Below are positions 35,301 to 42,545 of a DNA stretch of 64,000 nt, one piece after another. Positions within the stretch are counted from its first letter, which is position 1, and the number at the start of each line of letters is the position of its first letter. A program made the position numbers and the translations under genes. Location of the stretch: assembly GCA_009836625.1 (NCBI GenBank), contig VXVC01000004.1:705037-769036 (forward strand), given 5' to 3'. The notes below the pieces were generated by a model. The model searched no databases and was not told where the DNA came from. It saw only the letters and a program-made list of their open reading frames with translations. This DNA comes from Holophagales bacterium (GTDB lineage: Bacteria; Acidobacteriota; Thermoanaerobaculia; Multivoradales; Multivoraceae).

Positions 35301-35972
35301 TCGGGCGCCTCCCTGATCCGCCCAATTCGAAGCCGCCGTCCTCGTGTACACGACCAGAATGTCGAGCTGTTCGTGGTTCTGGGCGGCCTCCACTCGTGCG
35401 GGCAGATCGACCGCCATCGCTTCGGCGGGAAGACGTGCCGGACCCAGGAGGCGTGGATCGGAACCCCCACCCACGGAACAGAAGGCCTCCGGCTCCGGAC
35501 CCGGCAAGCCGGTCCCGCCGGCCATCCGACCGTCACCGTCGGGCCGGGCGCTGATCCGGTACCTCACGCCGCCGGGCTCACCGAACCACCCGACGAGGCT
35601 GCCGCCTTCCACGGTCAGCACGACGCTGTCGTGGTCGGCGCCCGCGAAACCGCCCGACCACATGAGATCGCCGCCGCCCCGATCCTCGAAGACGCTGAGG
35701 TCCACCGACAGGACCCGGCCGTCCGGCGTCGGCAGTTCCAGCCGGCCGGGCTCGCTGCGCAGCAGCTCCAGGTCGACCTGAACCGCGATCGGAGGGATGT
35801 CCGGCCCGAAGTCCTGGGCGGCCACGGTTGCGGGCTGAGTCGCCCGCGGCACCAGCGTCAGCAGGCGCTGACCCTCGGCAGGAGTGGCGACGAAAACGAG
35901 CGTCGCGACAGTCAGCAAGCAGGCCACGGGTCCACCGCGTCTCAACCTGCTGTCTAAGTACACTCCGTCCAT
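32364..35972 (-). CDS. Secreted zinc metalloprotease with fibronectin III repeats and two C-terminal WFF/VKxLDGR repeats
   Basis: The start is taken as ATG 35972 (MDGVYLDSRLRR), followed by a Sec signal ending at PAEGQ, about 1,202 residues in all; GTG 35963 is an alternative. A propeptide-like region precedes a metzincin domain with the zinc motif HEIGHGLGAHHD (about residues 345-356) and a Met-turn candidate GTIMSYTG. Four to five fibronectin type III-like domains follow (VRLLWQDNAPDADGYEV; ARVSWVDNSDDEARFEV; ARLTWQDNSSDETGFRV; GLTWKDNSRGETGFEI). The last ~260 residues hold two copies of a ~115-residue repeat (LCLHDGRFEV...FWFFDSGNIELIVKVLDGR; LCLLDDRFSV...FWFFSRSNVELAVKMLDGR). This repeat is common in secreted Acidobacteriota proteins, as I recall. 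It would digest extracellular protein. Confidence 0.85.
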   Translation of the reverse strand: MDGVYLDSRLRRGGPVACLLTVATLVFVATPAEGQRLLTLVPRATQPATVAAQDFGPDIPPIAVQVDLELLRSEPGRLELPTPDGRVLSVDLSVFEDRGGGDLMWSGGFAGADHDSVVLTVEGGSLVGWFGEPGGVRYRISARPDGDGRMAGGTGLPGPEPEAFCSVGGGSDPRLLGPARLPAEAMAVDLPARVEAAQNHEQLDILVVYTRTAASNWADQGGARAAIRSAGDYLNMVLRNGNVGVSARIVHMAQLSGLDRVGRDGDGLYGTSIITQLRYDGEALRLRREHGADLVHLFTGESPWALGGACGQHYLLFRDETAEEFSEFAYGWTSNGCSDDGPIFAHEIGHGLGAHHDPANGGSPRTAFRPYAFGHGNLDRIPNVGTIMSYTGQGEPYLSSVRVKPQGRVIGIANERENERALRESIHIGVHYGDSVEPLPENAPAAPTNLVVRMADDISVRLLWQDNAPDADGYEVTFWQWGETGEPWTRRFEERRSAILDLPVAGAGTRYFFFVRAVSGESTYSARSSTVTLAVPGAEPAPPSGLAWRPVAEQDPIRTGTNSARVSWVDNSDDEARFEVQLLYRGVLQRRKFVSADSESTLLTSLFPDITYSVRVYAHGTTGTSASRGSLILRSPPLRGPRPVSGLTARATGATSARLTWQDNSSDETGFRVLAFVSGWYGLFEADANSESLEIEGLARGGNYIFFVLPYNEAGLGERSFTRLGLGAADRGPAAPTGLDWGVEGGGAGLTWKDNSRGETGFEIQSRPEYDTQDTTVVGGGRWTRVALVPAGATSFALDRSEDIDYRVFAYDDSGYSRASNTVRGMPAPSGDPPGQEDGGLMVLPSGETSVDLSWTGRWTRAARGNLAVEARNPASGWIEVAMVEPTAGGTTVVALEPETPYTFRLRSGAADYSPEASVTTGAFRGACRQGADYLCLHDGRFEVRTHWSKPDVLEEFGAGTAVPVDISDESGLFWFFDSGNIELIVKVLDGRTTNGSYWVFFGALSDVEYWITVRDAESGGRRTYHNPPKEVCGQKDLLAFSDSTGGTVLSGTADSIAGRPGFDLLRMNVASLDVSGIDLASDGSRHCDSTDERLCLLDDRFSVEVEFIDPNVDADMPQAASVIPSLTTGKTGFFWFFSRSNVELAVKMLDGREVNDRFWFLYGGLSDVEYTITVTDTATGSEASYSNEPGSICGEIDIEAF
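35959..35964 (+). promoter_or_regulatory. Predicted -10 box for a leaderless sulfatase transcript
   Basis: TACACT lies 6 bases before the sulfatase ATG at 35971, so transcription would begin at or next to the start codon. The identical TACACT-CC string precedes the thioesterase gene by 7 bases. No ribosome-binding site is present between box and start. The -35 region is not recognisable. Confidence 0.45.
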
Positions 35973-37707
35973 GCGCCGTACGATTTCATCATGCAAGATG
36001 CCGGCCGGTGGCATCGCCCTCGCCGTGGCGCTCACGACGACCGGGCTGACCGTCCTCGGTTGCGGCGGCACGGACTCCGCGCCTCGGCCCGACATCGTCC
36101 TCATCATGGCCGACGACATGGGCTTTTCCGACCTCGGCAGCTACGGCGGCGAGATCGACACGCCCAACCTCGACCGCCTCGCCTCGCACGGCCTGCGCTT
36201 CAGCCACTTCTACAACACGGCCCGCTGCTGCCCGACCCGCGCCTCCCTGCTGACCGGCCTCTACGCGCACCAGGCCGGTGTCGGCCACATGATGGGTGAC
36301 GATGGGTTGCCGGGATACCGCGGCGACCTCGCGGCCAATGCGATCACCGTCGCCGAGGCGCTGCGAGCCGCGGGCTACGGCACGTACATGTCGGGAAAGT
36401 GGCACGTCACCCGTCACGTGGGCCACTGGAGCGGCAACGACGAACTCACCTCGACCCACAACTGGCCGCGGCAGCGCGGCTTCGACCGGTTCTACGGCAC
36501 GATTCACGGCGCCGGCAGCTTCTACGATCCGATCTCCCTCACCGAGGACAACGAACCCGTCGAACTCACGCCGCCGGACGACCCGGAAGCCCCCGTCTAC
36601 TACTACACGGATGCGATCTCGGAACACGCGGCGCGGTTCGTGCGCGAGCACGCGGCAGGCGACCGGAGCGGCGACCCACTGTTTCTGTACGTGGCCCACA
36701 CGGCGCCGCACTGGCCGCTGCACGCGTTGCCGGACGACATCGCCCGCTACCGGGGACGCTACGCCGCCGGCTGGGATGCGATTCGCACGGAGCGCCGCAG
36801 GCGCCTGATCGAACTGGGGCTGATCGACGCCGACTGGCCGATCGCCGAACGCGACCCGAGAGTGCCCGCCTGGGAGGACGTTCCCGACCAGGAACGGCCC
36901 TGGTTCGAGCGCGCGATGGAGGTCTACGCCGCGCAGATCGACAGCATGGACCGCGGAATCGGCGAGGTCGTCGCGGCGCTCGAGGAAACCGGCCGGCTCG
37001 ACAACACGCTGATCCTCCTCCTCGCCGACAACGGCGGTTGCGCCGAAGTCCTGACGGACCGCTGGACGGGTCTCGCCATCCCGAAGCAGGCCCTGGACGG
37101 CAGCCCGGTGGCCGTCGGCAACGACACGAGCGTCCTGCCCGGGCCGGAGTCGAGCTACCAGAGCTACGGCCCGCACTGGGCGCACGCGAGCAACACGCCG
37201 TTCCGCCTGTACAAGCACTGGGTACACGAAGGCGGGATCGCCTCGCCGCTGATCGTCCACTGGCCGGCGCGGATCGCCGACGGCGGCGGCATCGTGCGCG
37301 AAGTCGCTCACGTCATCGACCTGATGGCGACCGCGCTCGACGCCGCGGGTGCGCCCCACCCGAGCAGCCGAGCCGGTGACGACTCGATTCCGGTCGAGGG
37401 AACGAGCCTGCTGCCGGCGTTCCAGGACCAGCCGCTCGAGCGCGAGGCGGTGTTCTGGGAACACGAGGGCAACCGCGCCGTACGCTCCGGCAAGTGGAAG
37501 CTCGTGTCCCGCTATCCCGGTGAATGGGAGCTCTACGACCTGGTGACGGACCGGACGGAGGCCCATGACCTCGCCGCCGACGAACCGGGGCAGGTCGCCG
37601 CGCTCGCCGCTCTCTGGAACGACTGGGCCGCCCGCACCGGCGTGGTCCCCTGGGACGAGATTCGTGAGCGCCGGCAGGCCGCCCGCGTGTTACGCTCCGG
37701 GCCATGA
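35971..37707 (+). CDS. Sulfatase (arylsulfatase type), lipoprotein
   Basis: The start is ATG 35971 (MRRTISSCK; ATG 35998 is an alternative), giving 578 residues. A lipoprotein signal ends in LTVLGC. The sulfatase signature is present: metal ligands in IVLIMADDMGFSDLG and the formylglycine motif CCPTRASLLTG, where the first Cys (about residue 86) would be converted. Further motifs are GKWHVT, HTAPHWPLHA and ADNGG. It hydrolyses sulfate esters in the periplasm or outside the cell. Conversion needs a maturase; the FGE-like protein at 22226 lacks clear catalytic Cys residues. The stop overlaps the start of the peroxiredoxin-like gene by 4 bases. Confidence 0.9.
   Translation: MRRTISSCKMPAGGIALAVALTTTGLTVLGCGGTDSAPRPDIVLIMADDMGFSDLGSYGGEIDTPNLDRLASHGLRFSHFYNTARCCPTRASLLTGLYAHQAGVGHMMGDDGLPGYRGDLAANAITVAEALRAAGYGTYMSGKWHVTRHVGHWSGNDELTSTHNWPRQRGFDRFYGTIHGAGSFYDPISLTEDNEPVELTPPDDPEAPVYYYTDAISEHAARFVREHAAGDRSGDPLFLYVAHTAPHWPLHALPDDIARYRGRYAAGWDAIRTERRRRLIELGLIDADWPIAERDPRVPAWEDVPDQERPWFERAMEVYAAQIDSMDRGIGEVVAALEETGRLDNTLILLLADNGGCAEVLTDRWTGLAIPKQALDGSPVAVGNDTSVLPGPESSYQSYGPHWAHASNTPFRLYKHWVHEGGIASPLIVHWPARIADGGGIVREVAHVIDLMATALDAAGAPHPSSRAGDDSIPVEGTSLLPAFQDQPLEREAVFWEHEGNRAVRSGKWKLVSRYPGEWELYDLVTDRTEAHDLAADEPGQVAALAALWNDWAARTGVVPWDEIRERRQAARVLRSGP
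37691..37696 (+). promoter_or_regulatory. Possible internal -10 box for the peroxiredoxin-like gene
   Basis: TACGCT lies 7 bases before ATG 37704, inside the last codons of the sulfatase gene. The spacing matches the other TAnnnT boxes seen at leaderless-type starts here. It would allow the selenoprotein candidate to be expressed without the sulfatase. The box is within coding sequence, so chance is a real alternative. Confidence 0.35.
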
Positions 37708-38324
37708 AAACGAGAGCTTTCCTGGCTGGCGCGGCCCTGGTTTGCGCCTCTCCCGCGCTTCCCGCAGACGTGCCGACGACCGCGGAGGAAGTCCGGCCGC
37801 TCCTGGTCGGCAGCGCCGTCCCCGAAGTCGAACTCCCCGCCGCCGACGGTGGTGTCGTCGACCTGGCCGCCGCGGCCAGGGCCCAGCCGACGATTCTCAT
37901 CTTCTACCGCGGCGGCTGGTGACCGTACTGCAACACGCAACTGGGTCAGTTGCAGGAGATAGAGCAGGATCTGATCAACCTCGGCTATCAGTTGTTCGCG
38001 GTCTCACCGGACATCGTCGCGCAACTGCACGCCACCGTCGACAAGAACGAGCTGAAGTACCGGCTCCTCTCGGATCGGGGCATGGCGGCCTCGCAGGCGT
38101 TCGGCATCGCCTTCCGCAACGAGGAGATGGTGCGGACCTACCGGGAGAGCTACCAGCTCGACCTCGAAGAGTACGCAGGCGACGATCACCACATGCTGCC
38201 GGTGCCCGCCGTCTTCGTGCTCGACACGGACGGCCGGATCGCCTTCCACTACGTGAACCCGGACTTCAGGGTCCGTCTCCCGGAGGCGGTTCTGCTCGAG
38301 GCCGCGAAAGCGGCGCTCAAGTAG
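37704..38324 (+). CDS. Peroxiredoxin-like (AhpC/TSA) selenoprotein with in-frame TGA (Sec73)
   Basis: Read through the TGA at 37920-37922, this is a 206-residue protein. A Sec signal (MKTRAFLAGAALVCASPALPA) puts it in the periplasm. The thioredoxin-fold domain starts at VGSAVPEVELPAADG. The active site reads FYRGGW-TGA-PYCNTQL, where Cys relatives have GGWCPYC. The TGA thus stands exactly at the first redox Cys, giving U73-P-Y-C76. The frame continues for 133 conserved residues (LGYQLFAVSPD; LLSDRGMAASQAFG; VPAVFVLDTDGRIAFHYVNPD) with no frameshift. A hairpin at 37937-37953 fits a bacterial SECIS. It would reduce peroxides or other substrates. A TGC-to-TGA mutation or sequencing error is the alternative; no Sec machinery gene is in the window. 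Confidence 0.78.
37937..37953 (+). promoter_or_regulatory. SECIS-like hairpin downstream of the in-frame TGA
   Basis: Beginning 14 bases after the TGA, GCAACT pairs perfectly with AGTTGC around the five-base loop GGGTC. The apical loop begins 20 bases after the TGA and opens with G, as in bacterial SECIS elements recognised by SelB; E. coli fdhF has the comparable loop AGGTCT. An alternative 7-bp stem (37928-37934 with 37949-37955) is mutually exclusive with it. The hairpin partly follows from the protein sequence QLGQLQ, so covariation should be examined. Confidence 0.6.
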
Positions 38325-38367
38325 CTGACGCTGCCGGCGGCCGCGGTCGCCGGCGGCCGACCGCGTA

Positions 38368-39651
38368 GTGGATTCGAACCGACAGGCGCTGGCGCGCAAC
38401 GATCCCGCGGTGTGGGCGGCGATCGCCGGCGAGGAGGAGCGCGAACGGCGCGGCGTCGAGCTGATCCCGTCGGAGAACTACACCTACCCGGAGGTCTTCG
38501 CGGCCAACGGCTCGGTGCTGACGAACAAGTACGCGGAGGGCTATCCCGGCCGCAGGTACTACGGCGGCCAGGAGTTCACGGACGCGGTCGAGCGGCTGGC
38601 GATCGAGCGCGCCTGCAGGGTGTTCCGGGCCGAGCACGCCAACGTCCAGGCGCTGTCCGGCTCGCCGATGAACCAGGCCGTCTACTTCGCCTTCCTCGAT
38701 CCGGGCGACACGGTGCTGGCAATGGACCTGTCGCACGGCGGCCACCTCACCCACGGCGCGCCGGTGTCCCACATGGGCCGGGTCTTCAACTTCATCCGCT
38801 ACCGAACCGACCCGGCCAACAAGGGCGCGATCGACTTCGACGCCCTGCTCGCCCAGGCCCGCAAGCACAGGCCGAAGATGATCCTCTGCGGCTACTCGTC
38901 CTACCCGCGGGACTACGACTACCGCGAGTTCAAGCAGGTCGCGGAAGATGTCGGCGCGCTGACAATGGCCGACGTCTCCCACATCGGCGGCCTGATCGCC
39001 GGCAACGCGATGGACAACCCGCTCGACCACGGCTTCGACGTGATGACGACGACCGGTCACAAGACCCTGCGCGGGCCCCGGAGCGGCCTCATCCTGTGTC
39101 GCGCGGAACACCGCCTCAAGATCGACAAGGCCGTGTTCCCGGGATTGCAGGGCGGCCCTCACATGAACGCCGTGGCCGCCCTGGCGATCACCCTGGGCAA
39201 GGCGCTCGAACCGGAGTTCGCGGTCTACGCGCGACAGGTGCTGACCAACGCCAGGGTGCTGGCGGACGAGTTGATGAAGCGGGGCGCCGAACTGGTCACC
39301 GGCGGCACCGAGAACCACATGATGGTGCTCGACACCCAGAAGAGCTTCGGCATCGACGGCCGGGTCGCCGAGGAAACCCTCGACCGGGTGTCGATCACCG
39401 TCAACAAGCAGTTGATCCCGGACGATCCGCGGCCGCCGCTGCGGCCCAGCGGCATCCGCCTCGGCAGCCCGGCCGCGACCACGCGCGGCATGGAGGAGGC
39501 GGAGATGAAGCTGCTCGCCGAGTGGATCGTGGACGCCCTGCGGCGCCACAGCGACGAGGACCGGCTCGAGGCGATGCGCAGGGACATCGAGCGATTCTGC
39601 CTGCGCTTCCCCGTACCCGGCGTGACCCCGTCGGACGGCGGCGCCGGCTGA
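38368..39651 (+). CDS. glyA: Serine hydroxymethyltransferase
   Basis: The 427-residue PLP enzyme (GTG start) interconverts serine and glycine with tetrahydrofolate in the cytoplasm. Motifs are ELIPSENYTYPEV, LTNKYAEGYPGRRYYGG, DLSHGGHLTHG and the PLP lysine in TTTGHKTLRGPRSG (Lys232). One conserved segment is altered: GSPMNQAVYFAFL stands where most GlyA proteins have SGSQANxAVYxAL, a variation also known in some bacterial lineages. It lies 43 bases after the selenoprotein candidate and 15 before the enoyl-CoA hydratase gene. A housekeeping enzyme; the identification is secure. Confidence 0.94.
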   Translation: MDSNRQALARNDPAVWAAIAGEEERERRGVELIPSENYTYPEVFAANGSVLTNKYAEGYPGRRYYGGQEFTDAVERLAIERACRVFRAEHANVQALSGSPMNQAVYFAFLDPGDTVLAMDLSHGGHLTHGAPVSHMGRVFNFIRYRTDPANKGAIDFDALLAQARKHRPKMILCGYSSYPRDYDYREFKQVAEDVGALTMADVSHIGGLIAGNAMDNPLDHGFDVMTTTGHKTLRGPRSGLILCRAEHRLKIDKAVFPGLQGGPHMNAVAALAITLGKALEPEFAVYARQVLTNARVLADELMKRGAELVTGGTENHMMVLDTQKSFGIDGRVAEETLDRVSITVNKQLIPDDPRPPLRPSGIRLGSPAATTRGMEEAEMKLLAEWIVDALRRHSDEDRLEAMRRDIERFCLRFPVPGVTPSDGGAG

Positions 39652-39666
39652 CCCTGCAACACCGGA

Positions 39667-40545
39667 ATGGAGAGGCTGAAGAACGAGATGGCAACTGAAC
39701 CGCACGACCAGGCGACCCGCCAGGAGCTCGAGGACGGCGTCCTCACGATCACGCTGAACCGGCCCGAGCGTCTCAACGCCTTCAACGGTCAGATGATGGC
39801 GGAGATGATGGACGCCTTCGACCGCGCGGACACGGACGACAGCGTCCGCGCCATCGTCGTCACCGGAGAGGGCCGAGGATTCTGCGCCGGCGCCGATCTG
39901 TCCTCCGGCGGCGACACCTTCGCCCGTTCCAATGCCCCCATCGACGACTACCGGGACGGCGGCGGCGTCCTGTCGCTGCGGATCTACGCCCTTCGCAAGC
40001 CGATCATCGCCGCGATCAACGGCCCGGCGGTCGGTGTCGGGATCACGATGACCCTGCCGATGGACGTTCGCCTCGCCTCCACCGAGGCAAGGATGGGCTT
40101 CGTCTTCGTGCGCCGGGGAATGGTGCCCGAGGCCTGCAGCACCTACTTCCTGCCCCGCCTGGTCGGCATGGGCAGAGCCTCCGAGTGGGCCCTGACCGGC
40201 CGGGTCTTCCCGGCCTCCGAGGCGCTCGAAGCCGGCCTCGTCAGCCGCGTTCTGCCGGCCGGCGAACTGCTTCCCGCGGCGCGCGAGCTGGCGCGGGATG
40301 TTGCGGCCAACACCTCGCCGGTTTCGGTCGCGATCACGCGGCACATGCTGTGGAAGGGGCTCGACGCCGAATCGCCGATGGCGGCGCACCGGGTGGAATC
40401 GAAGGGCATCTACACGCGCGGCAGAAGCGCCGACGCGAGAGAGGGCGTGACATCCTTCCTTGAGAAGCGCCCGGCAGAGTTCCCGATGAAGGTGAGTTCC
40501 GACATGCCGTCCTACTTCCCCTGGTGGGAGGACGAACCGTTCTAG
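39667..40545 (+). CDS. Enoyl-CoA hydratase/isomerase family protein
   Basis: The 292-residue crotonase-fold protein may start at ATG 39667 or at ATG 39688. The fold is seen in GVLTITLNRPERLNAFNGQMM, the oxyanion-hole loop RGFCAGADLSSGGD, and AINGPAVGVGITMTLPMD. The second conserved region is GFVFVRRGMVPEACSTYFLPRLVG, with a catalytic-type Glu in the expected position. It would hydrate or isomerise an enoyl-CoA in fatty-acid or related breakdown. The C-terminal extension (FPMKVSSDMPSYFPWWEDEPF, in part) resembles that of crotonases annotated in actinobacterial and acidobacterial degradation clusters. The next gene starts inside its last codons. Confidence 0.88.
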   Translation: MERLKNEMATEPHDQATRQELEDGVLTITLNRPERLNAFNGQMMAEMMDAFDRADTDDSVRAIVVTGEGRGFCAGADLSSGGDTFARSNAPIDDYRDGGGVLSLRIYALRKPIIAAINGPAVGVGITMTLPMDVRLASTEARMGFVFVRRGMVPEACSTYFLPRLVGMGRASEWALTGRVFPASEALEAGLVSRVLPAGELLPAARELARDVAANTSPVSVAITRHMLWKGLDAESPMAAHRVESKGIYTRGRSADAREGVTSFLEKRPAEFPMKVSSDMPSYFPWWEDEPF

Positions 40546-41891
40546 GTCTTGGCGGCAGCGGATCGCAGCCTGCCGCCCGCCGCGGAGCGGTGGCGTCCTG
40601 GTGTCTCTACGACTGGGCCAACTCCGCCTTCACCACCCTGGTGGTGACCTTCGTCTACGCCACGTACTTCTCGCAGACGTTCGCCGAGGACGCGGACCGC
40701 GGCACCGCCCTGTGGTCGCGGGGAATCACGATCAGTTCCCTGATCATCGCCGTCGTCTCGCCCCTGCTCGGCGCGATGGCCGACCGCTCGGGCCTTCGGC
40801 GACGCTTCCTGGTCGCCGCGACCCTGGTCTCGGTCGGCGCCACCGCCTGCCTGGCCTTCGTCGTCCCCGGAAGCGGCAACGCCGTTCTTTCGGCACTGAC
40901 GCTGTTCGTCATCGCGAACGTCGGTTTCGAGGTCGGCATGGTCTTCTACAACGCCTTCCTGCCCCAGTTGTCGACGCCCCGAACGATCGGGCGGCTCTCG
41001 GGCTACGCGTGGGGGCTCGGCTACGCGGGAGGACTCGCCTGCCTCGTGGTCGCCCTGCTCGGGCTGATCGGTCTCGGCGAGGCTGCGCCCTGGCTCCCGC
41101 TCAGCACGGAAGACGGCTTCAACGTCCGCGCCTCGAACCTGCTCGTGGCCGGCTGGTTCCTGCTCTTCAGCCTGCCGGCGCTCGTCCTGCTGCGCGACAC
41201 GATCACCCCGCGAGGCGACAGAGGCAAGCCGCGCGGCGACGCGGCCGATCGTGGCCTGGTCGCGTCCGTTCGCGGCGCCTTCCAGGACCTCGGCCGCACG
41301 CTGACCCGGATCCGTGACTTCCGGGACATCGTCCGCTTCCTCATCGCGCGCCTGATCTACAACGACGGCCTGATCACCGTGTTCGCCTTCGGCGGCGTCT
41401 ACGCCGCGGGCACGTTCGGCATGGACACGGCGGAAGTGATCGTGTTCGGCATCGCCCTCAACGTCGCGGCCGGGCTGGGCGCGTTCCTGTTCGGGCTCGT
41501 CGACGACCGCCTGGGCGGGCGCACCACCGTGCTCTGGAGCCTGGTCGGCCTGTTCGTCTGCTCCCTGGTCGCGGTCGCGGCGCCGAACAAGGCCTGGTTC
41601 TGGGGCGCGGCGCTCGTGCTGGGCCTGTTCATGGGTCCCAACCAGTCGGCGAGCCGGTCGCTCATGGGCCGGTTCGCACCCAAGCGCTACGAGTCCGAGT
41701 TCTTCGGCTTCTTCGCCTTCTCCGGCAAGGCGACGGCGTTTCTCGGTCCGCTGCTGCTGGGACTCATCACCGCCGGCTACGGACAGCGCGCCGGCATCGC
41801 CGTCGTCCTGGTGTTCTTCCTGGTCGGCGGTTTGCTGCTGCTCCGGGTCGATGAGGCGCGGGGCATCGAACGAGCGGCGCGCAGCGCCTGA
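40524..41891 (+). CDS. MFS transporter, UMF1 family
   Basis: The protein (455 residues from GTG 40524; GTG 40590 is a plausible later start) opens with ASWCLYDWANSAFTTLVVTFVYATYF, the hallmark of UMF1/Atg22-like major facilitator proteins. About 12 hydrophobic segments follow, with PLLGAMADRSGLRRRFL in the first cytoplasmic loop and GLVDDRLGGRTTVL in the second half. It sits in the inner membrane. Family members are mostly uncharacterised; amino-acid efflux from vacuoles is known for yeast Atg22. It overlaps the crotonase gene by 22 bases if the first GTG is used. The substrate is unknown. Confidence 0.85.
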   Translation: MGGRTVLGLGGSGSQPAARRGAVASWCLYDWANSAFTTLVVTFVYATYFSQTFAEDADRGTALWSRGITISSLIIAVVSPLLGAMADRSGLRRRFLVAATLVSVGATACLAFVVPGSGNAVLSALTLFVIANVGFEVGMVFYNAFLPQLSTPRTIGRLSGYAWGLGYAGGLACLVVALLGLIGLGEAAPWLPLSTEDGFNVRASNLLVAGWFLLFSLPALVLLRDTITPRGDRGKPRGDAADRGLVASVRGAFQDLGRTLTRIRDFRDIVRFLIARLIYNDGLITVFAFGGVYAAGTFGMDTAEVIVFGIALNVAAGLGAFLFGLVDDRLGGRTTVLWSLVGLFVCSLVAVAAPNKAWFWGAALVLGLFMGPNQSASRSLMGRFAPKRYESEFFGFFAFSGKATAFLGPLLLGLITAGYGQRAGIAVVLVFFLVGGLLLLRVDEARGIERAARSA

Positions 41892-41938
41892 CACGTCAAC
41901 AATGGACTCCGGATCGACGTAGAACAGAGGGAGGAGCG

Positions 41939-42529
41939 ATGGAGGCAGTCAGTAGCTGGTGGGGTTCCCTGGAGGGCGCGTACCGCGTCTTCTACGCGCT
42001 GGGGATCGTCTCCGCCCTGGCCCTGCTCGTTCAGGTCATTCTCACCGTCTTCGGACTCGACGACCTGTTCGACGCGGCCGACGGCGACGGCGTGTCCCTG
42101 CTCTCGCTGCGCACCGTGAGCGGCTTCCTCGCCGGCTTCGGCTGGACGGGCGTCGTGATGATGCGAGCCGGCTACTCCACTCTGGCCGCCTCGATCGGCG
42201 GCACGGTGGTCGGCCTCCTCTTCGCCGGCCTCCTGTTCCTCATCATGCGCGTGATGATGGGGCTTCGCCACAGCGGCACGATCGACTACCGGAACGCCGT
42301 CGGCGTCGCCGGCAAGGTCTACGCGCCGATCGGCGCGAGTCTCGAGAAGCCCGGCCAGGTCGAGGTCCTGGTCCAGGGCCGGCTGCGGACCGTCGCCGCG
42401 ATGACGCGGCATGACCAGGACCTGCCGACTCTCGCCCGCATCCGCGTCGTCGACCTCCTCGATCAGAACACCCTGCTCGTCGCTCCCCTCGACGCGGAAG
42501 CCGACGACCCGAAAGAAACCAGCCAGTAG
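41939..42529 (+). CDS. NfeD-like/YqiJ-type membrane protein, partner of flotillin
   Basis: The 196-residue protein has three to four hydrophobic segments (about residues 18-40, 60-78, 84-106). A cytoplasmic C-terminal OB-fold-like domain follows (VGVAGKVYAPIGASLEKPGQVEVLVQG, in part), where NfeD proteins carry a similar small beta-barrel. It lies 16 bases upstream of a flotillin-family gene, the standard neighbour of NfeD/YqiJ proteins. The pair probably organises membrane microdomains. A Shine-Dalgarno sequence (GGAGGAG) stands 5-7 bases before the ATG. Confidence 0.75.
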   Translation: MEAVSSWWGSLEGAYRVFYALGIVSALALLVQVILTVFGLDDLFDAADGDGVSLLSLRTVSGFLAGFGWTGVVMMRAGYSTLAASIGGTVVGLLFAGLLFLIMRVMMGLRHSGTIDYRNAVGVAGKVYAPIGASLEKPGQVEVLVQGRLRTVAAMTRHDQDLPTLARIRVVDLLDQNTLLVAPLDAEADDPKETSQ

Positions 42530-42545
42530 CTAGGAGACTCCATAC

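Noticed and set aside
22226..37707. Pairing the FGE-like protein with the sulfatase as its maturase.
   Set aside because: The genes are 13 kb apart, in different operons, and the FGE-like protein lacks an evident catalytic Cys pair.
37704..37922. Treating the peroxiredoxin-like region as two separate small genes or a pseudogene.
   Set aside because: Both parts are in the same frame, the TGA stands at the redox Cys position, the downstream part is conserved and a SECIS-like hairpin follows. Kept as one selenoprotein candidate, with sequencing error or mutation stated as the alternative.
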